64,000 bases of DNA from Populus alba. Lineage: Eukaryota; Streptophyta; Magnoliopsida; Malpighiales; Salicaceae. Positions 11,588 through 24,797 of the stretch are shown here, piece by piece. The first letter of the stretch is position 1. Each line of letters begins with the position of its first letter. The position numbers and the translations under genes were made by a program. Under the pieces are notes generated by a model. It searched no databases and was not told the origin of the DNA. It worked only from the letters and a program-made list of their open reading frames with translations. The DNA is taken from positions 4,369,875 through 4,433,874 of the forward strand of contig NC_133300.1 in NCBI RefSeq assembly GCF_005239225.2, in the 5' to 3' direction.

Positions 11588-14500
11588 ATGTATACAAAAC
11601 GTTCTGGTCAAGGAGATGGCCCAGTTGCAAGGCCTGTGCGGACTAGTGATAGGCTTAGGAGAAGACCAAAAGTGTTTAGCCGGACGTACTTGTATTATTC
11701 CCCAAGCATTATCCGGCCTAGGAAAGGAAAAACAAAGACGAGGACTGCAGCTTCTCGGATTGCCAAGATGTTGGGTAACCGGGCGGTGCGGGCTGCAAAT
11801 GCTAATGTAACTGTTCATATCTCCTTTAACTTCATTTCTCTTTGTATTTATTCTACTGTCTGTGGGACTTTTTAATGGAGGCTGAACATGCTATTATGAC
11901 GAGTTTATAGAATATTTCTCCTCTCCTAATGCTAATTATATTACTCCGTGATTCCCTATTCTTATTAATGTTATATATTCTAAAATATGGCATTATGTTG
12001 TTTCTGATTCTCTCGCAGTCAGTTCCAACCAATCTTCGACGCTCAACAAGAAAGAGGAGGCTTTCTGCTCATCTTGAAGATTACACGGATAGTTCTGGAT
12101 CAGAGGATGAAGACTTGATGGTTAGAATCTATCTTCTTGCATGCCCTCAGTTTTTGTGTATACATGTTACTGTAGTTTTTCTCAACTTCTAAGGGCTTAG
12201 GTTTTAGATGGTAAAAATGATTTGTTCTCCATTTTTCACTTCATGCAAAGCTTTGGGTAACATTGTTTTTCAGAGACCTGCATTTCGACCTTTGAGGAAT
12301 CGGATTCATAATAGTGCAAGTCAAGATGAGTTATCATCTTCCAAGCATAAAAAAATTGTGGAGACTAAATCAACACCTCGGCGTGAAGGATTGCGGCCCC
12401 GTCGTTCAAGAACAATCAAAACAGAGCCATTGGCTTTAGACTCTGGGGATGAGCAAGATACTTCTGAGGAGAAGGCTGTCGAAGATGAGACTGAAAATGG
12501 GAATGATATTGATGATAATGATGCAGATGATGGTCAGAATGATGATGAGGGTGATGGAGAGGGTGAGGACGAAGGAGAGGAAGATGGTGATGATGATGAA
12601 GGTGAAGAGGAGGAGGAGGAGGAGGAGGAACAGGATGGAAGGAGGAGATATGATCTCCGAAATCGCGCAGAAGTCCGTAGGCTCTCTATGGAGGAAGGTA
12701 AGCAAAGACCGCAATCTCCTCGAAGGGTATTGCATCAAGGAATGGGAACAAAGGTCAATAGGGATGTAAGGAAGGGGGGATCAAGGGTTCACAAGCGTCA
12801 TCGTCTAACAAGAGCAGAAGATTCTGATGATTCCCTTCTTGTGGATGAGCTAGACCAAGGTCCTGCTATTCCTTGGGCTCGAGGTGGGAGCAGATCTGGA
12901 CCACCCTGGCTCTTAGGGGGACTAGAGATGCATGGGACGACAGCATGGGGACTGAATGTTGCTGCATCTGGTTGGGGCCATCAAGGTGATGCCTTAGCAA
13001 GCTTGACTTCTGGTGTGCAAACTGCTGGCCCCAGCTCTAAGGGAGGGGCAGATATCCAACCTTTACAGGTTGATGAGAGTGTAAGTTTTGATGACATAGG
13101 TGGGCTTTCAGGATATATTGATGCTCTGAAGGAGATGGTTTTCTTTCCCTTGTTATATCCAGATTTCTTTGCCAGTTATCACATTACCCCGCCAAGAGGG
13201 GTTTTGTTATGTGGTCCTCCTGGTACTGGGAAAACATTAATTGCCAGGGCATTAGCATGTGCTGCTTCAAAAGCTGGCCAGAAGGTTAGCTTTTACATGC
13301 GCAAGGGTGCTGATGTACTAAGCAAATGGGTTGGTGAGGCTGAAAGGCAATTGAAACTTCTTTTTGAGGAGGCGCAAAGGAACCAGCCTTCCATCATCTT
13401 CTTTGATGAAATAGATGGACTTGCTCCTGTTAGATCTAGCAAACAAGAGCAGATTCACAACTCTATTGTTTCTACTCTGCTCGCATTGATGGATGGTCTG
13501 GATTCTCGTGGACAAGTTGTTTTGATTGGAGCAACCAATAGAGTTGATGCTATCGATGGAGCCTTGCGTCGCCCTGGTCGGTTTGATCGAGAATTTAACT
13601 TTCCTTTGCCTGGTTGTGAGGCCCGTGCTGAAATATTAGACATTCACACCCGCAAGTGGAAGCATCCTCCTTCAAAGGAGCTAAAGTCAGAACTGGCAGC
13701 AAGTTGTGTCGGCTATTGTGGTGCTGATTTAAAGGCATTATGCACTGAAGCTGCCATCCGTGCTTTCCGTGAAAAATACCCTCAAGTTTACACAAGTGAT
13801 GATAAGTTTGTGATAGATGTTGATTCTGTAAAGGTTGAAAAGGATCATTTTGTTGAAGCCATGTCCTCAATTACCCCTGCAGCTCATAGAGGTGCTGTTG
13901 TGCACTCTAGGCCATTGTCTTTAGTAGTTGCACCATGTCTGCAAGGTCATCTTCATAAAGCCATGAATTGCCTATCCGATATATTTCCACCTCTTGCAGT
14001 GTCATCCGAGTTTATCAAGCTTTCTATGCTTTCCTATGGATCTGCAATTCCTCTTGTGTATAGGCCACGGCTTCTGCTTTGCGGATGTGAAGGTTCTGGT
14101 CTGGTAATTATCTTTTAACCATTCAATCTTTGAATATTGATCATTATGTAAACACCAAACTAAGAGTACTTACTGATTTAGTTTAACAGGATCATCTTGG
14201 GCCTGCAGTGTTACATGAACTGGAGAAATTTCCTGTTCATTCTCTTGGACTTCCATCTCTGCTTTCAGATCCCAGTGCAAAGACACCAGAGGAAGCATTG
14301 GTGCACATATTTGGTGAAGCAAGGAGAGCAACGCCATCTATCCTTTACATGCCTCATTTTGATCTTTGGTGGGATAACGTAAGCACATGCCTCCCTCTGC
14401 TAACTTTAGGAAAATGCAGTAAAATTTTTGTTGTATCACATGCACTGTCTTTTCCCCTACAAATCCAAGGGAGTCATTTATATTCTTGTGTCTAACCTGA

Positions 14501-17500
14501 AACAATTGACCATGCTTGCTTAAACTTTCTGATTTTTGAGTGATGTTTTTTGGATTAAGCACCTTAAAGTCAATGATGTCATTGCATCAACCTTTTTCTG
14601 AGCTTTACGAGCTTGATGTTGCAGGCACATGAACAACTCAGGGCTGTTCTTCTCACTTTATTAGAAGAATTGCCGTCAGACTTACCCATTCTATTACTTG
14701 GAAGCTCTTCATCTCCACTTGCTGAAATTGATGGTGCATCCTTGGTATTTCCCCATCGTTCAGCGTACGTTTTATTTTTGAAAGCAAATGTGTTGCAATC
14801 CCTGTACTGCTGCTTATAATCATTATGATATAATTTTTCTCGATAGTAATGTTTCTCTTAAATTTAATTTCTTTACTTTAAACATCATTTTAATATCATA
14901 CTTTATACATCCATTCTTGTTTTTCCAAAGTAGCAAACAGAAAGGTCTATCTAACCCTATTATGCTTATATTAAGACTTCTTGGAATCATTGTAATCCAC
15001 CATAGCTGATAGGAAGGCAATCTTTAGGCATCAAAAGGCTTTCAATGCAAGCTTGTATAATAATACCCTTTAGTTTTTTTTTTCTTGCTTTTAAATGGAT
15101 GCATGGCATTCATTTGGTGCCTGCAAAGACCCTGTTTCCTGGTGAGCCATTTTTACATAATCATGATGACAAATAATTTCCTTGTTAAATCCAGTATTTT
15201 GTTTATATATTAAATTTCTGTTGTCAGCTATCAAGTGGGGAAACCGTCAACTGAAGACAGATCTTTGTTCTTTGACCGTTTAATTGAGGCTGCCTTATCA
15301 GTTGTGGTGGAGGACGTGACCAAGAAATCACAAGGATCTGCACCCCTTCCTGAACTTCCCAAGGCACAAAAAGTGGCTAGTGGCCCAAAGGCCTCAGAGT
15401 TAAAAGCCAAGATAGAAGCTGAGCAGCATGCTCTACGCCAAATGCGCATGTGCCTCAGAGATATTTGCAACCGGTAAGACCATAGTCCCAGTCTTATGAG
15501 AAGATCGGTATATAATGTTGACATCACACTTGTGGTTTTACCCCAAACCACATTTTACCTCAAAACGATGTGATTTTACTGCCTTAATGCAACAAGAAAT
15601 TTTTATATTAATACTGTAGTTGTAGTTTAAATCACATTGAAATGGTCTAAACAAAACACAGATATGGTAGAGTGTGGTACTTCAAAGCAATGCAACATGG
15701 AATTTGCTTCTTCATGCAACAAAAAATTTTAAATTTGGATTGTTGTTTCACTTTTTAGCATTATTGAAATGGTCTCAATTTAGTCCAGCATGTGGGTTCT
15801 AATAAAATGCAGATGTCATGGAGCATATTTCAATTTTTCTAGTTAATTAAAGCCAAATGCAGATTGTTAAAAAAGGTTGGTGAGCTTGGAATTGGTTCTC
15901 CTATGCCTTTCCCGTAGGCAATACCCATGACACTCTTGAATCTCTTATCTTTTGAACAAATCACGTCTAATTTTTATTGAATAGAATCAAATATCAAAAT
16001 ATATGAAGAGGATGGGAGAGTCAAGTATGTGGTTACAAACCAAAGAGAGATTGGAGGAGCTAGATGAGAGATATAGTGAACGTTTTAGATCCAGAAGAGA
16101 ATGAAATCAATGAAAAGTAGTCTCAGTGAGGGATAAGGTCAAGAAAGAGCGAGTAGACTGTATGTCTCTGTGCACTCGCATGTGAGAGAGAGGAGGGGGG
16201 TTTCCTAGCAAGGTCTGGTATGTTGTCTGCATTTGAAATTACATCACCCTATGATCATCCCAGTCAATTGATTGTTACGGCACATATTTCTTGTTACATA
16301 CAAGCTGGTTGTCTGTCCAGTGTTTGTGCTTCCTTTCACTGTTTACACTTAACATTCTATCTTCTTTGCTGCAGGATGTTGTATGACAAACGATTTAGTG
16401 CCTTCCATTATCCTGTCACTGATGAGGATGCTCCAAACTATCGCTCTATAATCCAGAACCCTATGGACATGGCTACCATGCTGCAGCGTGTTGACTCTGG
16501 TCAATATATCACATGCTCAGGATTCCTGCAAGACATTGATCTCATTGTGACCAATGCAAAGGTGTGTTTTGTTCCTAGCTTCATTTAATTATATTTTTAG
16601 GTTCTACTTTCTTTGAATAATTTAGCACCATTATAACTTTGGTCAGTGCATCTATTTCATGCTTAAATTTGGCGTGCATGTTTCTACTATAGGTGTACAA
16701 TGGAGATGATTACAATGGAGCTAGGATTGTCAGTAGAGGATATGAGCTTCGGGATGCAGTAAGTTTCCAAGCCTTTTGGTTTTCCATGATTTTTCCTCTC
16801 ATTTTGTCCCATCACCTGAAGCATCATTTGATGAATCCCTTTTCATAATATTTTACAGGTGCATGGAATGTTGTCACAGATGGATCCTGCGCTTGTCACA
16901 TACTGTGACAAGATTGCTGCTCAAGGGGGTCCTGTACAAATACCAGATGATTTAGGGGGATCTATTTTCCCTTCAATCCCAGTTGTGCAGCTTGGAACAG
17001 TTACTAGAACAAGTGCCAGGCTACGCAATGTCCAGCCTGATGTTAATCTGGATCAAAGCTACGAGGCCTTGAAAAGGCAGAAGAAAAATGCTGATGCTAC
17101 CCATGCTGGTATGTTCAATGGTAATGCTATATTCTTTGTCCTTCTGATATTGCTGTTTGTTTTTCCCACCTATCTGAATGATGTCTTGAAACATGTCAAG
17201 TTGCAAGACACATTTTACATGTTGAATTTTGGTGCGGACACTGATGTAATAGATCAGTAGCAAGTAAAACTAATCTCAGCCACCGACTTCTTGTGTAATA
17301 GACATGACCTGTTTGTAGTTCATGTTTTCAAATTTCCTTTCCTTGTTAGAAAAACCTCTCGTAAATATTGACAACTAAATCCTGAAGCCAGAAATCTGAA
17401 TTTTTCTATTCAATATATGAATTGTATCTCACAGCCCGTATTCCAAACTAGCATTCTCTTCTGCTTGTGCCCTTTATCTGAAGTTTCTAGCTCGTAATTG

Positions 17501-18012
17501 TCCTAGATTTGTTATATTTAATGTTATTCTTTGACTGAACTCTTTAATTTGCCATATGATCGCTCTTCGGACACAACTCTCTGATCATTTTATACTTTTC
17601 ATGAAAAACAGCTTCAACAGCAGAAGATAAATCACGGCATCAGGATTCAGTACAGGAAAAGCCGCCGGAGGAAGCCGGGGCAGATGATATGAATCCAGAC
17701 AGACCCGAGTCCTCTTCAGCCGATGACAGTCGACATGAAACTTCAGGAGGAGAAGCTTCTGGTCATACCGAAGGGAGTGGATCCCAAGATGTTACAATGT
17801 CAGAAGCCGAAGTATCAAGCCACGTGGATCACATCAAGCGGCTTTTCGTGGAGCGCACTGAAAATTATGGCATTCCACTGCTTGAAAGGCTCTACACTCG
17901 TATAATGAAGGGAATCTTCGAAACCAAGGACAAAGGAGTCGAAGATGATGGCCCCAGATACTCAATTTTGAGGTTTTTGGTGAAATTTGCAGAGAACACT
18001 GCAAACTTCTGA
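11588..18012 (+). CDS. ATAD2/Yta7/BRAT1-type AAA+ ATPase with bromodomain, 1,209 aa
   Basis: Ten coding exons with GT-AG introns and continuous phase: 11588-11806, 12019-12120, 12274-14103, 14190-14378, 14625-14764, 15228-15473, 16375-16561, 16693-16758, 16859-17108, 17612-18012. They total 3,630 nt. Visible parts: a basic N-terminus, an acidic stretch (about residues 164-230, poly-E), and AAA1 with Walker A GPPGTGKT (421-428), Walker B FFDEID (D485, E486), sensor GATNR (526-530) and arginine fingers in RRPGRFDR (539-546). AAA2 is degenerate (GCEGSGLDHLG, no acidic Walker B pair). A bromodomain (about 890-1010) carries the acetyl-lysine-binding Asn in VYNGDD (N974). The family acts in the nucleus as a hexameric histone chaperone/ATPase. 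The closest plant homologue I recall is Arabidopsis At1g05910 (BRAT1), reported to oppose transcriptional silencing. The start is chosen because MYTKRSGQG aligns with that protein's N-terminus. Confidence 0.95.
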
Positions 18013-18180
18013 ACTCGATACCTTTTTCCCTTAAAACAGAGGATAAAAGAAAAATGAAATTTGAACCCAAAAAAAGAAATCTTTCAGGTAGCAGATGTAA
18101 AGTCGGGATTTTCTTGTCAATGCAAAAAAATTAGAGTGAAAGTAGTCTCTCTCTCTACCCCCCCCCCCCCCCCCCTCTCC
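18013..18180 (+). other. 3' UTR and flank of the ATAD2-type gene, with poly-C tract
   Basis: After the TGA the sequence is A-rich (several aataaa-like motifs such as gataaaag near 18042). A run of about 19 C with CT flanks lies at 18159-18180. The inverted copy of this region ends at about 18068, so the duplication breakpoint falls in the 3' UTR. Confidence 0.5.
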
Positions 18181-18567
18181 CAGAGTACAGTTTCCATAAG
18201 TTTATTTGACCTCACAAGCTGTCAAGCTCCATGGTATTATTATGGCATGTGGCAAATCCAATGTGGCATTCTTTTACAGGGAGGACTAGGTGGGGTCTTT
18301 TCTGAAGCAGACACATCAAGAATTGGGTTTGAATTTCAGCAAAAGCATCGCTGGTATAAATTAGTCTCTTTCTGATTGACAATATTCTTGAATATTTTTT
18401 CATAGTTTCCAAGATGTTTATTTAATATCTTCAACTTCAAACTACTCAGAGAGGCAGAAGAAGAAAGGGTATTCAAACTATTATTTTATTTAATTAAAAA
18501 CCAAGTATTTTTTCGGAGATTCAAAATTATGATATTAAGTCTTAAAATTATTTATTTTATTGTCAAC

Positions 18568-18570
<3 letters not shown>

Positions 18571-18612
<42 letters not shown>
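18571..18612. repeat. (TA)21 microsatellite
   Basis: Uninterrupted TA dinucleotides for 42 bp in the spacer between the gene and its inverted copy. Likely to be polymorphic in length. Confidence 0.97.
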
Positions 18613-18615
<3 letters not shown>

Positions 18616-19215
18616 AACATGCTGCTAAAATAGGAGACAAGTTTAAAAATAGAAAATGCAGCGACTCAAAAAAACAAGAAAAATACCCTTCAAAATTGTC
18701 TCAATATCTTTGTCACACTTAGCAATTTGATCTTCAATGTCCCGCGTGGCACCTTCTTCGTCTAGTAAAATACCTGGTGCATATAAAATAATAAAAATCT
18801 TTTTTTTTTTTTTTCCGGCATTAGAAAAATCATCCTGTTTTTTATCCATTACATGAATCGGAAAGGATAGGAAGATATAATTGTTATTTTTTCTTGGATA
18901 TTATGCTCATATAGAAATAATAAAACAAAAATCGAAAAGTATGATTTATATAAAAAAACAAAACTCAAGGTGTATTCAGTAATAAGAAATTACTCTGATT
19001 TTATAAGAAAAAGAAAAAGTGTTTAAAGAACATTTTTTATAATTGAAAAAAGAAGAAAAAGAAATGATCTATCACAAAAATTTATCTTAAGAACATCTAA
19101 AAGAATATTTTCCATTCATTTTTCTCTATCCAGAAAACATGCTTCTCTCATTTTCCATGTTTGGGGTGGAATATTTATCTTGTATTTTCTTTCACAAAAC
19201 AGCTCATCTTTTGCA
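18613..19215. other. AT-rich spacer, nothing recognised
   Basis: Part of the 4.5-kb loop between the two arms of the inverted duplication. No gene, RNA or clear repeat seen. Confidence 0.5.
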
Positions 19216-21790
19216 CACATGCGACAATTGTTATTTTGTTATACGTCGTCGCGTGGTGTTAAAGGTTGTTAAAATTATTATCTAGTTGTTTGGTTTAGGA
19301 TCCCTACACAATTCAGGTATACTGGTCTTATCAAAGATTCAAATGTAAGAAATTAGTTGTGACTAAGAAAAATATTAGCACCCCTAGCACACCCTAATTA
19401 TTTGAGGCAAGCTGCTTTGTGGTTTGATGTGGTTTAGATATTTTGATGACTTTCTGATCGGTGATCTATCTATGGTTTAGGATTTGAGATTTACTTATAT
19501 AAATAAATCCAGTGTTTAAGAATTTATTATGGACTCATGTGTTCAAATAATTTTTTTTTTAAAAAAAAGTTCTTTGTAATTTGTATATTACAGTAAAAAA
19601 TACTCTCAATTAAAATTGATGAATATTTAGGACAACTCTAAGAATTTTTTAGTCAGCTCCTAACATTTTAAATATCAACCTCACTTGTAGGTCCAACCTT
19701 CTATACCAGGATTTTTAACTATTAATTCTCATGAATTTAAAAAAGGTTGATTTATTGAAATATTGGTTAAATTCTCATGGATTTAATAAATTGATTATTA
19801 AATCCTAAAATGCATGCCAAAACACATTTTTTTTTTTGTTTTCGTATGGAAATACTAAACAATATAATTTTTTGTTATATTTTTTTTAGAGATTTGACAG
19901 TATGCAACACATAAAAAACATTTTTTATTTGTAGTTTTCTTGAAAATAATAATAAAAAGAGAGGTTTAAAATGAAATTAAAAGAAAAACACATCCTAAAA
20001 ACCAAAAAACAAGAAAAAAACTAAACAAAACCAAAGCAAAAGTTGATTTTTTTATATTATTATTATATGTTTTTGTTTTTCTATTATTTCGGTTTTCAGG
20101 TAGACTCAACCGGGTTGAAACAATCGGGCTAACTTGATTAGGGTTGACCCGCCCAAATCAACTTAGAAACAAATCGAAGAAAAGAAAAAAAAACAAAAAC
20201 AAAAAAGATCAAAAGTGGAAAAAACACAAAAACTCAAAATTTTTTCAATAAAAAATGGATAAAATAGAAAAGATTAAACAAAACAGATGAATGTTCTTCT
20301 TCTTCTCACAAAACATGGTTCTCAATCTAGAGTAGACTTCGAGTAAAGGAGGGGATGTTTTTGTTCATAATCCACTATATATCAAGAATCAAAGGTTCAT
20401 TTTTTTAATGATCAATAAAATTGCATGATTTTGGTATAAAGGGGTTTCAGTTTAAAACCAAAACTCTAAAATTTAAATCAATTAAAACTTGTTATTGATG
20501 TGAGAAACGACTAGATTACTTATCAAAGATGATGGACAGACCTACCTGAACCAGAAACTAAGCCAATCAAGCCTTGAAACTAGCACCAAAGAAAGATTCA
20601 ATGGATGAATCTACTTTAAGCCTAGAAACAGGTTGCCCAAAAAACATAGATGTGAAATGTACCTAGAAAAGCCTATCTTGACCTCTAATATGTGTCCTTT
20701 TTATCCCTATAAACCCTATTATTGGTAAGGAACATGATTATGGTAAAGAAAAAACAACAAAACAATATAAAAACTCAAAAAAGTGCATTGATTTTCAATC
20801 CTAAAAGCTACCAACTCAAAACAACAATCAATTTCTAGTAGAATGTGCTTCAAAATCTAACCACTTTCATTTTAAATGGTCAGACCAACTACCTAAAATA
20901 AGGGGCTATCTTTTCATTAACAGAAAGTGTTCTTGCCTTTTTGCTGCCACCTTTAGCATCCCTTAAGCCAAGGTTTCATGCAATAAAATGGCAGGAAAAA
21001 AGAAATCAAGAGCATATTAAGGCATTCAAGACTTAGTATTGAACACAAAAGAATGATCCAACAAGCCTAATGGACTCCACCTTTAAAGTTTGAATGTATA
21101 CACCTTTTTAGCTTAAAAATCTAAATCTGGATTAGTTCTTGGTGTTGTCTGCCTTTCTTCTTATATCCAGATTTCCCTAGACAAGTGTTAAAGCTTCAAA
21201 AGCTTTCTAAATAAGACCCTTGCCCCTTAGCCTAAGTTTTTTTCTTTCTCTCTCTTCTTCTTTTCTTCCTATTTGTTTCTCTCTATTTTCTCTTATGTTT
21301 TTCCTTTCCCTTTTGTTCTACGATCTCTTCTTTTATAGGCATATTTGCATACGCACCTGGATTGTATAAAATATTTGGTAGAAGTTCTAGTGAGAATTTC
21401 GATCAACATTAATTCTTGTGAAAGATGTTGAATCTTTGACAAGATTTAAGCCATTTTGTATTTAGAAGTTTCATAAAATAAAAATCATAACAATTGAACT
21501 TAAAGACATTATTAAGGTTTGGATTTGATTAATATATGCATAAAAACTTGTAAGTAACCAATATTATTTTAAGTTAAAGGTCAAATAGAGTCAAAGAAAG
21601 TAGACCTTAATTCAAATTTCAATCCAATCATGGCTTTTGCAAGTTACAATTTTTTTTTTTAATTTTGAACATATATTTTCATTTGTAATCTTGATAACTT
21701 ACAACAATCCTAATTTTGAAAGAAATATTTCCCTTTAGTACCTTGTCATTTTTATATTTTGATCATTAATAATTATCCTAAGGGAAAAGC
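19216..21790 (-). mobile_element. Very old LTR-like region related to the gypsy-type LTRs at 43-48 kb and 60 kb
   Basis: The block at 19300-19435 (gatccctac..., then 'tactggtcttatcaaagatt', then 'attagcacccctagcacacc', then 'ggcaagctgctttg') parallels 59970-60080, 46130-46220 and, reversed, 45010-45110. There it lies near the 3' end of LTRs ending GCGACA. 'atgcgacaatt' at 19220 could be the worn terminus. On the minus strand a TATA-like CCTATAAAAG lies near 21332-21341, as in the other LTRs. The far end is not clear and no target duplication was found. Confidence 0.5.
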
Positions 21791-21817
21791 ACAAAAAATG
21801 AAGTCACTCTTAAATAG

Positions 21818-22022
21818 TGTTTGATATTGTAATAGCAGTTTCTTTTCAAAGTGTTTTTCATTTAGAAATGCTTTAAAAAAATATTTTTTTATTTTTAAAA
21901 TTTATTTTTAATATCAATATATCAAAATGATTTAGAAACGTTTAAAAAACTAATTTAAAGAAAAACAATTTAAAATTTTTTAAAAACTATTTTTTTTACT
22001 GTAAAAATAAACGATGTCTTAA
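21818..22022 (-). repeat. Short non-autonomous DNA element, copy C (inverted)
   Basis: Begins 'tagtgtttgatattgtaata' and continues through 'ttcaaagtgtttttca' and 'tatcaatatatcaaaatgat', the reverse complement of the family core seen at 3300-3512. About 200 bp, no ORF. The end toward 22022 is ill-defined. Confidence 0.65.
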
Positions 22023-22292
22023 AGAGAATTACAAAAGGCAACCCACTTACATATATAAGAGAGATGAAGTGAGAACATAAACATCAAGGGAAAATTTTAA
22101 AGAAATTTAACAATCATCACCAATACTTATTTTATGGATCCACTTTAAAAATAAAACTAGATAATAAAAGAGAAAATCATATCCAAACTTATAAAAAAAT
22201 TATGAAAATATTTATATCTAAACTCAAAAATATTTTATTTTTATTTTTATTTTTATTTTTTTTCTCTTGTGTTTCTCTCTTATTTTCATGTT

Positions 22293-22318
<26 letters not shown>
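22293..22318. repeat. (CT)13 microsatellite
   Basis: CT dinucleotides flanked by T-rich DNA, upstream of the inverted gene copy. Confidence 0.95.
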
Positions 22319-22325
<7 letters not shown>

Positions 22326-24330
22326 TATGTTTATCTTTTTATTAAATAAATATTAGTAGTTACTCCTGGAATATTCTAAAATTTATGGGAAAGAAATGAA
22401 ATCAAGATCCTCACATAATTACATAGTGTGGGCAAAGCTATTGGAACCTAATCTTGATGTTGTGGTGAAGTAACCTTTAAAAATTTAACTCAATTACCAT
22501 GTAAATATATTCTTCACAATATTATTCAAATTTCGAATCTTAAAAAGATTATGAGCAAAAATATTTTTTTTATAAATAAGTTTGTTTGCATATAAATATA
22601 TTTAAGGGAAAAAAGGTATTCAAATTTCATTTTTTTTATCCTCTGTTTTAAGGGAAAAAGGTATCGAGTTCAGAAGTTTGCAGTGTTCTCTGCAAATTTC
22701 ACCAAAAACCTCAAAATTGAGTATCTGGGGACATCATCTTCGACTCCTTTGCCCTTGGTTTCGAAGATTCCCTTCATTATACGAGTGTAGAGCCTTTCAA
22801 GCAGTGGAATGCCATAATTTTCAGTGCGCTCCGCGAAAAGCCGCTTGATGTGATCCACGTGGCTTGATACTTCGGCGTCTGACATTGTAACATCTTGGGA
22901 TCCACTCCCTTCGGTATGACCAGAAGCTTCTCCTCCTGAAGTTTCATGTCGACTGTCATCGGCTGAAGAGGACTCGGGTCTGTCTGGATTCCTCTGGCTT
23001 CCTCTGGCGGCTTTGCCTGTACTGAATCCTGATGCCGTGATTTATCTTCTGCTGTTGAAGCTGTTTTTCATGAAAGTATAAAATGATCAGAGAGTTGTGT
23101 CCGAAGAGCGATCATATGGCAAATTAAAGAGTTCAGTCAAAGAATAACATTAAATATAACAAATCTAGGACAATTAGGAGCTAAAAACTTCAGATAAAGG
23201 GCACAAGCTGAAGAGAATGCTAGTTTGGAATACGGGCTGTGAGATCAAATTCATATATTGAATAGAAAAATTCAGATTTCTGGCTTCAGGATTTAGTTGT
23301 CAATATTTACGAGAGGTTTTTCTAACAAGGAAAGGAAATTTGAAAACATGAACTACAAACAGGTCATGTCTATTATACAAGAAGTCGGTGGCTGAGATTA
23401 GTTTTACTTGCTACTGATCTGTTACATCAGTATCCGCACCAAAATTCAACATGTAAAATGTGTCTTGCAACTTTACATGTTTCAAGACATCATTCAGATA
23501 GGTGGGAAAAACAAAAAGCAACATCAGAAGGACAAAGCATATAGCATCACCAATGAACACACCAGCATGGGTAGCATCAGCATTTTTCTTCTGCCTTTTC
23601 AAGGCCTTGTAGCTTTGATCCAGATTAACATCAGGCTGGACATTGCGTAGCCTGGCACTTGTTCTAGTAACTGTTCCAAGCTGCACAACTGGGATTGAAG
23701 GGAAAATAGATCCCCCTAAATCATCTGGTATTTGTACAGGACCCCCTTGAGCAGCAATCTTGTCACAGTATGTGACAAGCGCAGGATGCATCTGTGACAA
23801 CATTCCATGCACCTGTAAAATATTATGAAAAGGGATTCATCAAATGATGCTTCAGGTGATGGGACAAAATGAGAGGAAAAATCATGGAAAACCAAAAGGC
23901 TTGGAAACTTACTGCATCCCGAAGCTCATATCCTCTACTGACAATCCTAGCTCCATTGTAATCATCTCCATTGTACACCTATAGTAGAAACATGCACGCC
24001 AAATTTAAGCATGAAATAGATGCACTGACCAAAGTTGTAGTGGTGCTCAATTATTCAAAGAAAGGAGAACCTAGAAATATAATTAAATGAAGCTAGGAAC
24101 AAAACACACCTTTGCATTGGTCACAATGAGATCAATGTCTTGCAGGAATCCTGAGCATGTGATATATTGACCAGAGTCAACACGCTGCAGCATGGTAGCC
24201 ATGTCCATAGGGTTCTGGATTATAGAGCGATAGTTTGGAGCATCCTCGTCAGTGACAGGATAATGGAAGGCACTAAATCGTTTGTCATACAACATCTTGC
24301 AGCAAAGAAGATATAATGTTAAGTGTAAAC

Positions 24331-24715
24331 TGTTGGAAGTTAAGCTGATTACTTGTTGTTAAAGCTTCAGAAGTAAATCCTGTGATTATAATGAGAAGAA
24401 TGAAGAATGGATGAAAGAAGAAGATTCTGTTACAAAGCAGTTAAAAAAAAGTTAAAGTAGTTATAGCTGTTATAACTGTTTTTTCTGTTACAAACCGTTT
24501 TTTACATGTGTAAGAATCGTAGCCCTCAACTAATGAATGGTTGAGATGAATTGATTCCTAAAATCTAGAATTCTGTTATTAATTACATGTAATGTGTATA
24601 AAAGCAGAGTTCTGCAGTAATGGAATAGCAAGAAAAAGAAATACAGAATTCTCTTCTAATCTTCTCTGCCAAAACTCTTCTACAAACTTTTCTTTTAGTC
24701 ATATGAAATTCTACA
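24331..24715 (+). repeat. 5' LTR of the copia element in the inverted copy
   Basis: 385 bp, TG...CA ends, with a TATA box (tgtATAAAAGC) near 24597-24604. Nearly identical to the LTR at 27995-28392, which has two short extra stretches (near 28110 and 28190). Confidence 0.95.
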
Positions 24716-24727
24716 TGGTATTAGAAC
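24716..24727 (+). other. Primer-binding site, altered
   Basis: TGGTATTAGAAC directly after the LTR. The standard initiator tRNA-Met match would be TGGTATCAGAGC, so two positions have changed. Confidence 0.8.
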
Positions 24728-24797
24728 ACACAAACTGATTCCTAAGAGGGGTGTAAACTGTGAAAAATAGATTGATTAAAACTGTTAATTACTCAAA

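Noticed and set aside
11525..11818. Minus-strand 97-codon frame over the first coding exon
   Set aside because: Antisense shadow of exon 1; no homology, and the plus-strand frame matches the known N-terminus.
12436..12769. Isoleucine/leucine-rich minus frame and methionine/arginine-rich plus frame
   Set aside because: Both are other-frame readings of the acidic GAT/GAG-rich part of the BRAT1-type exon 3.
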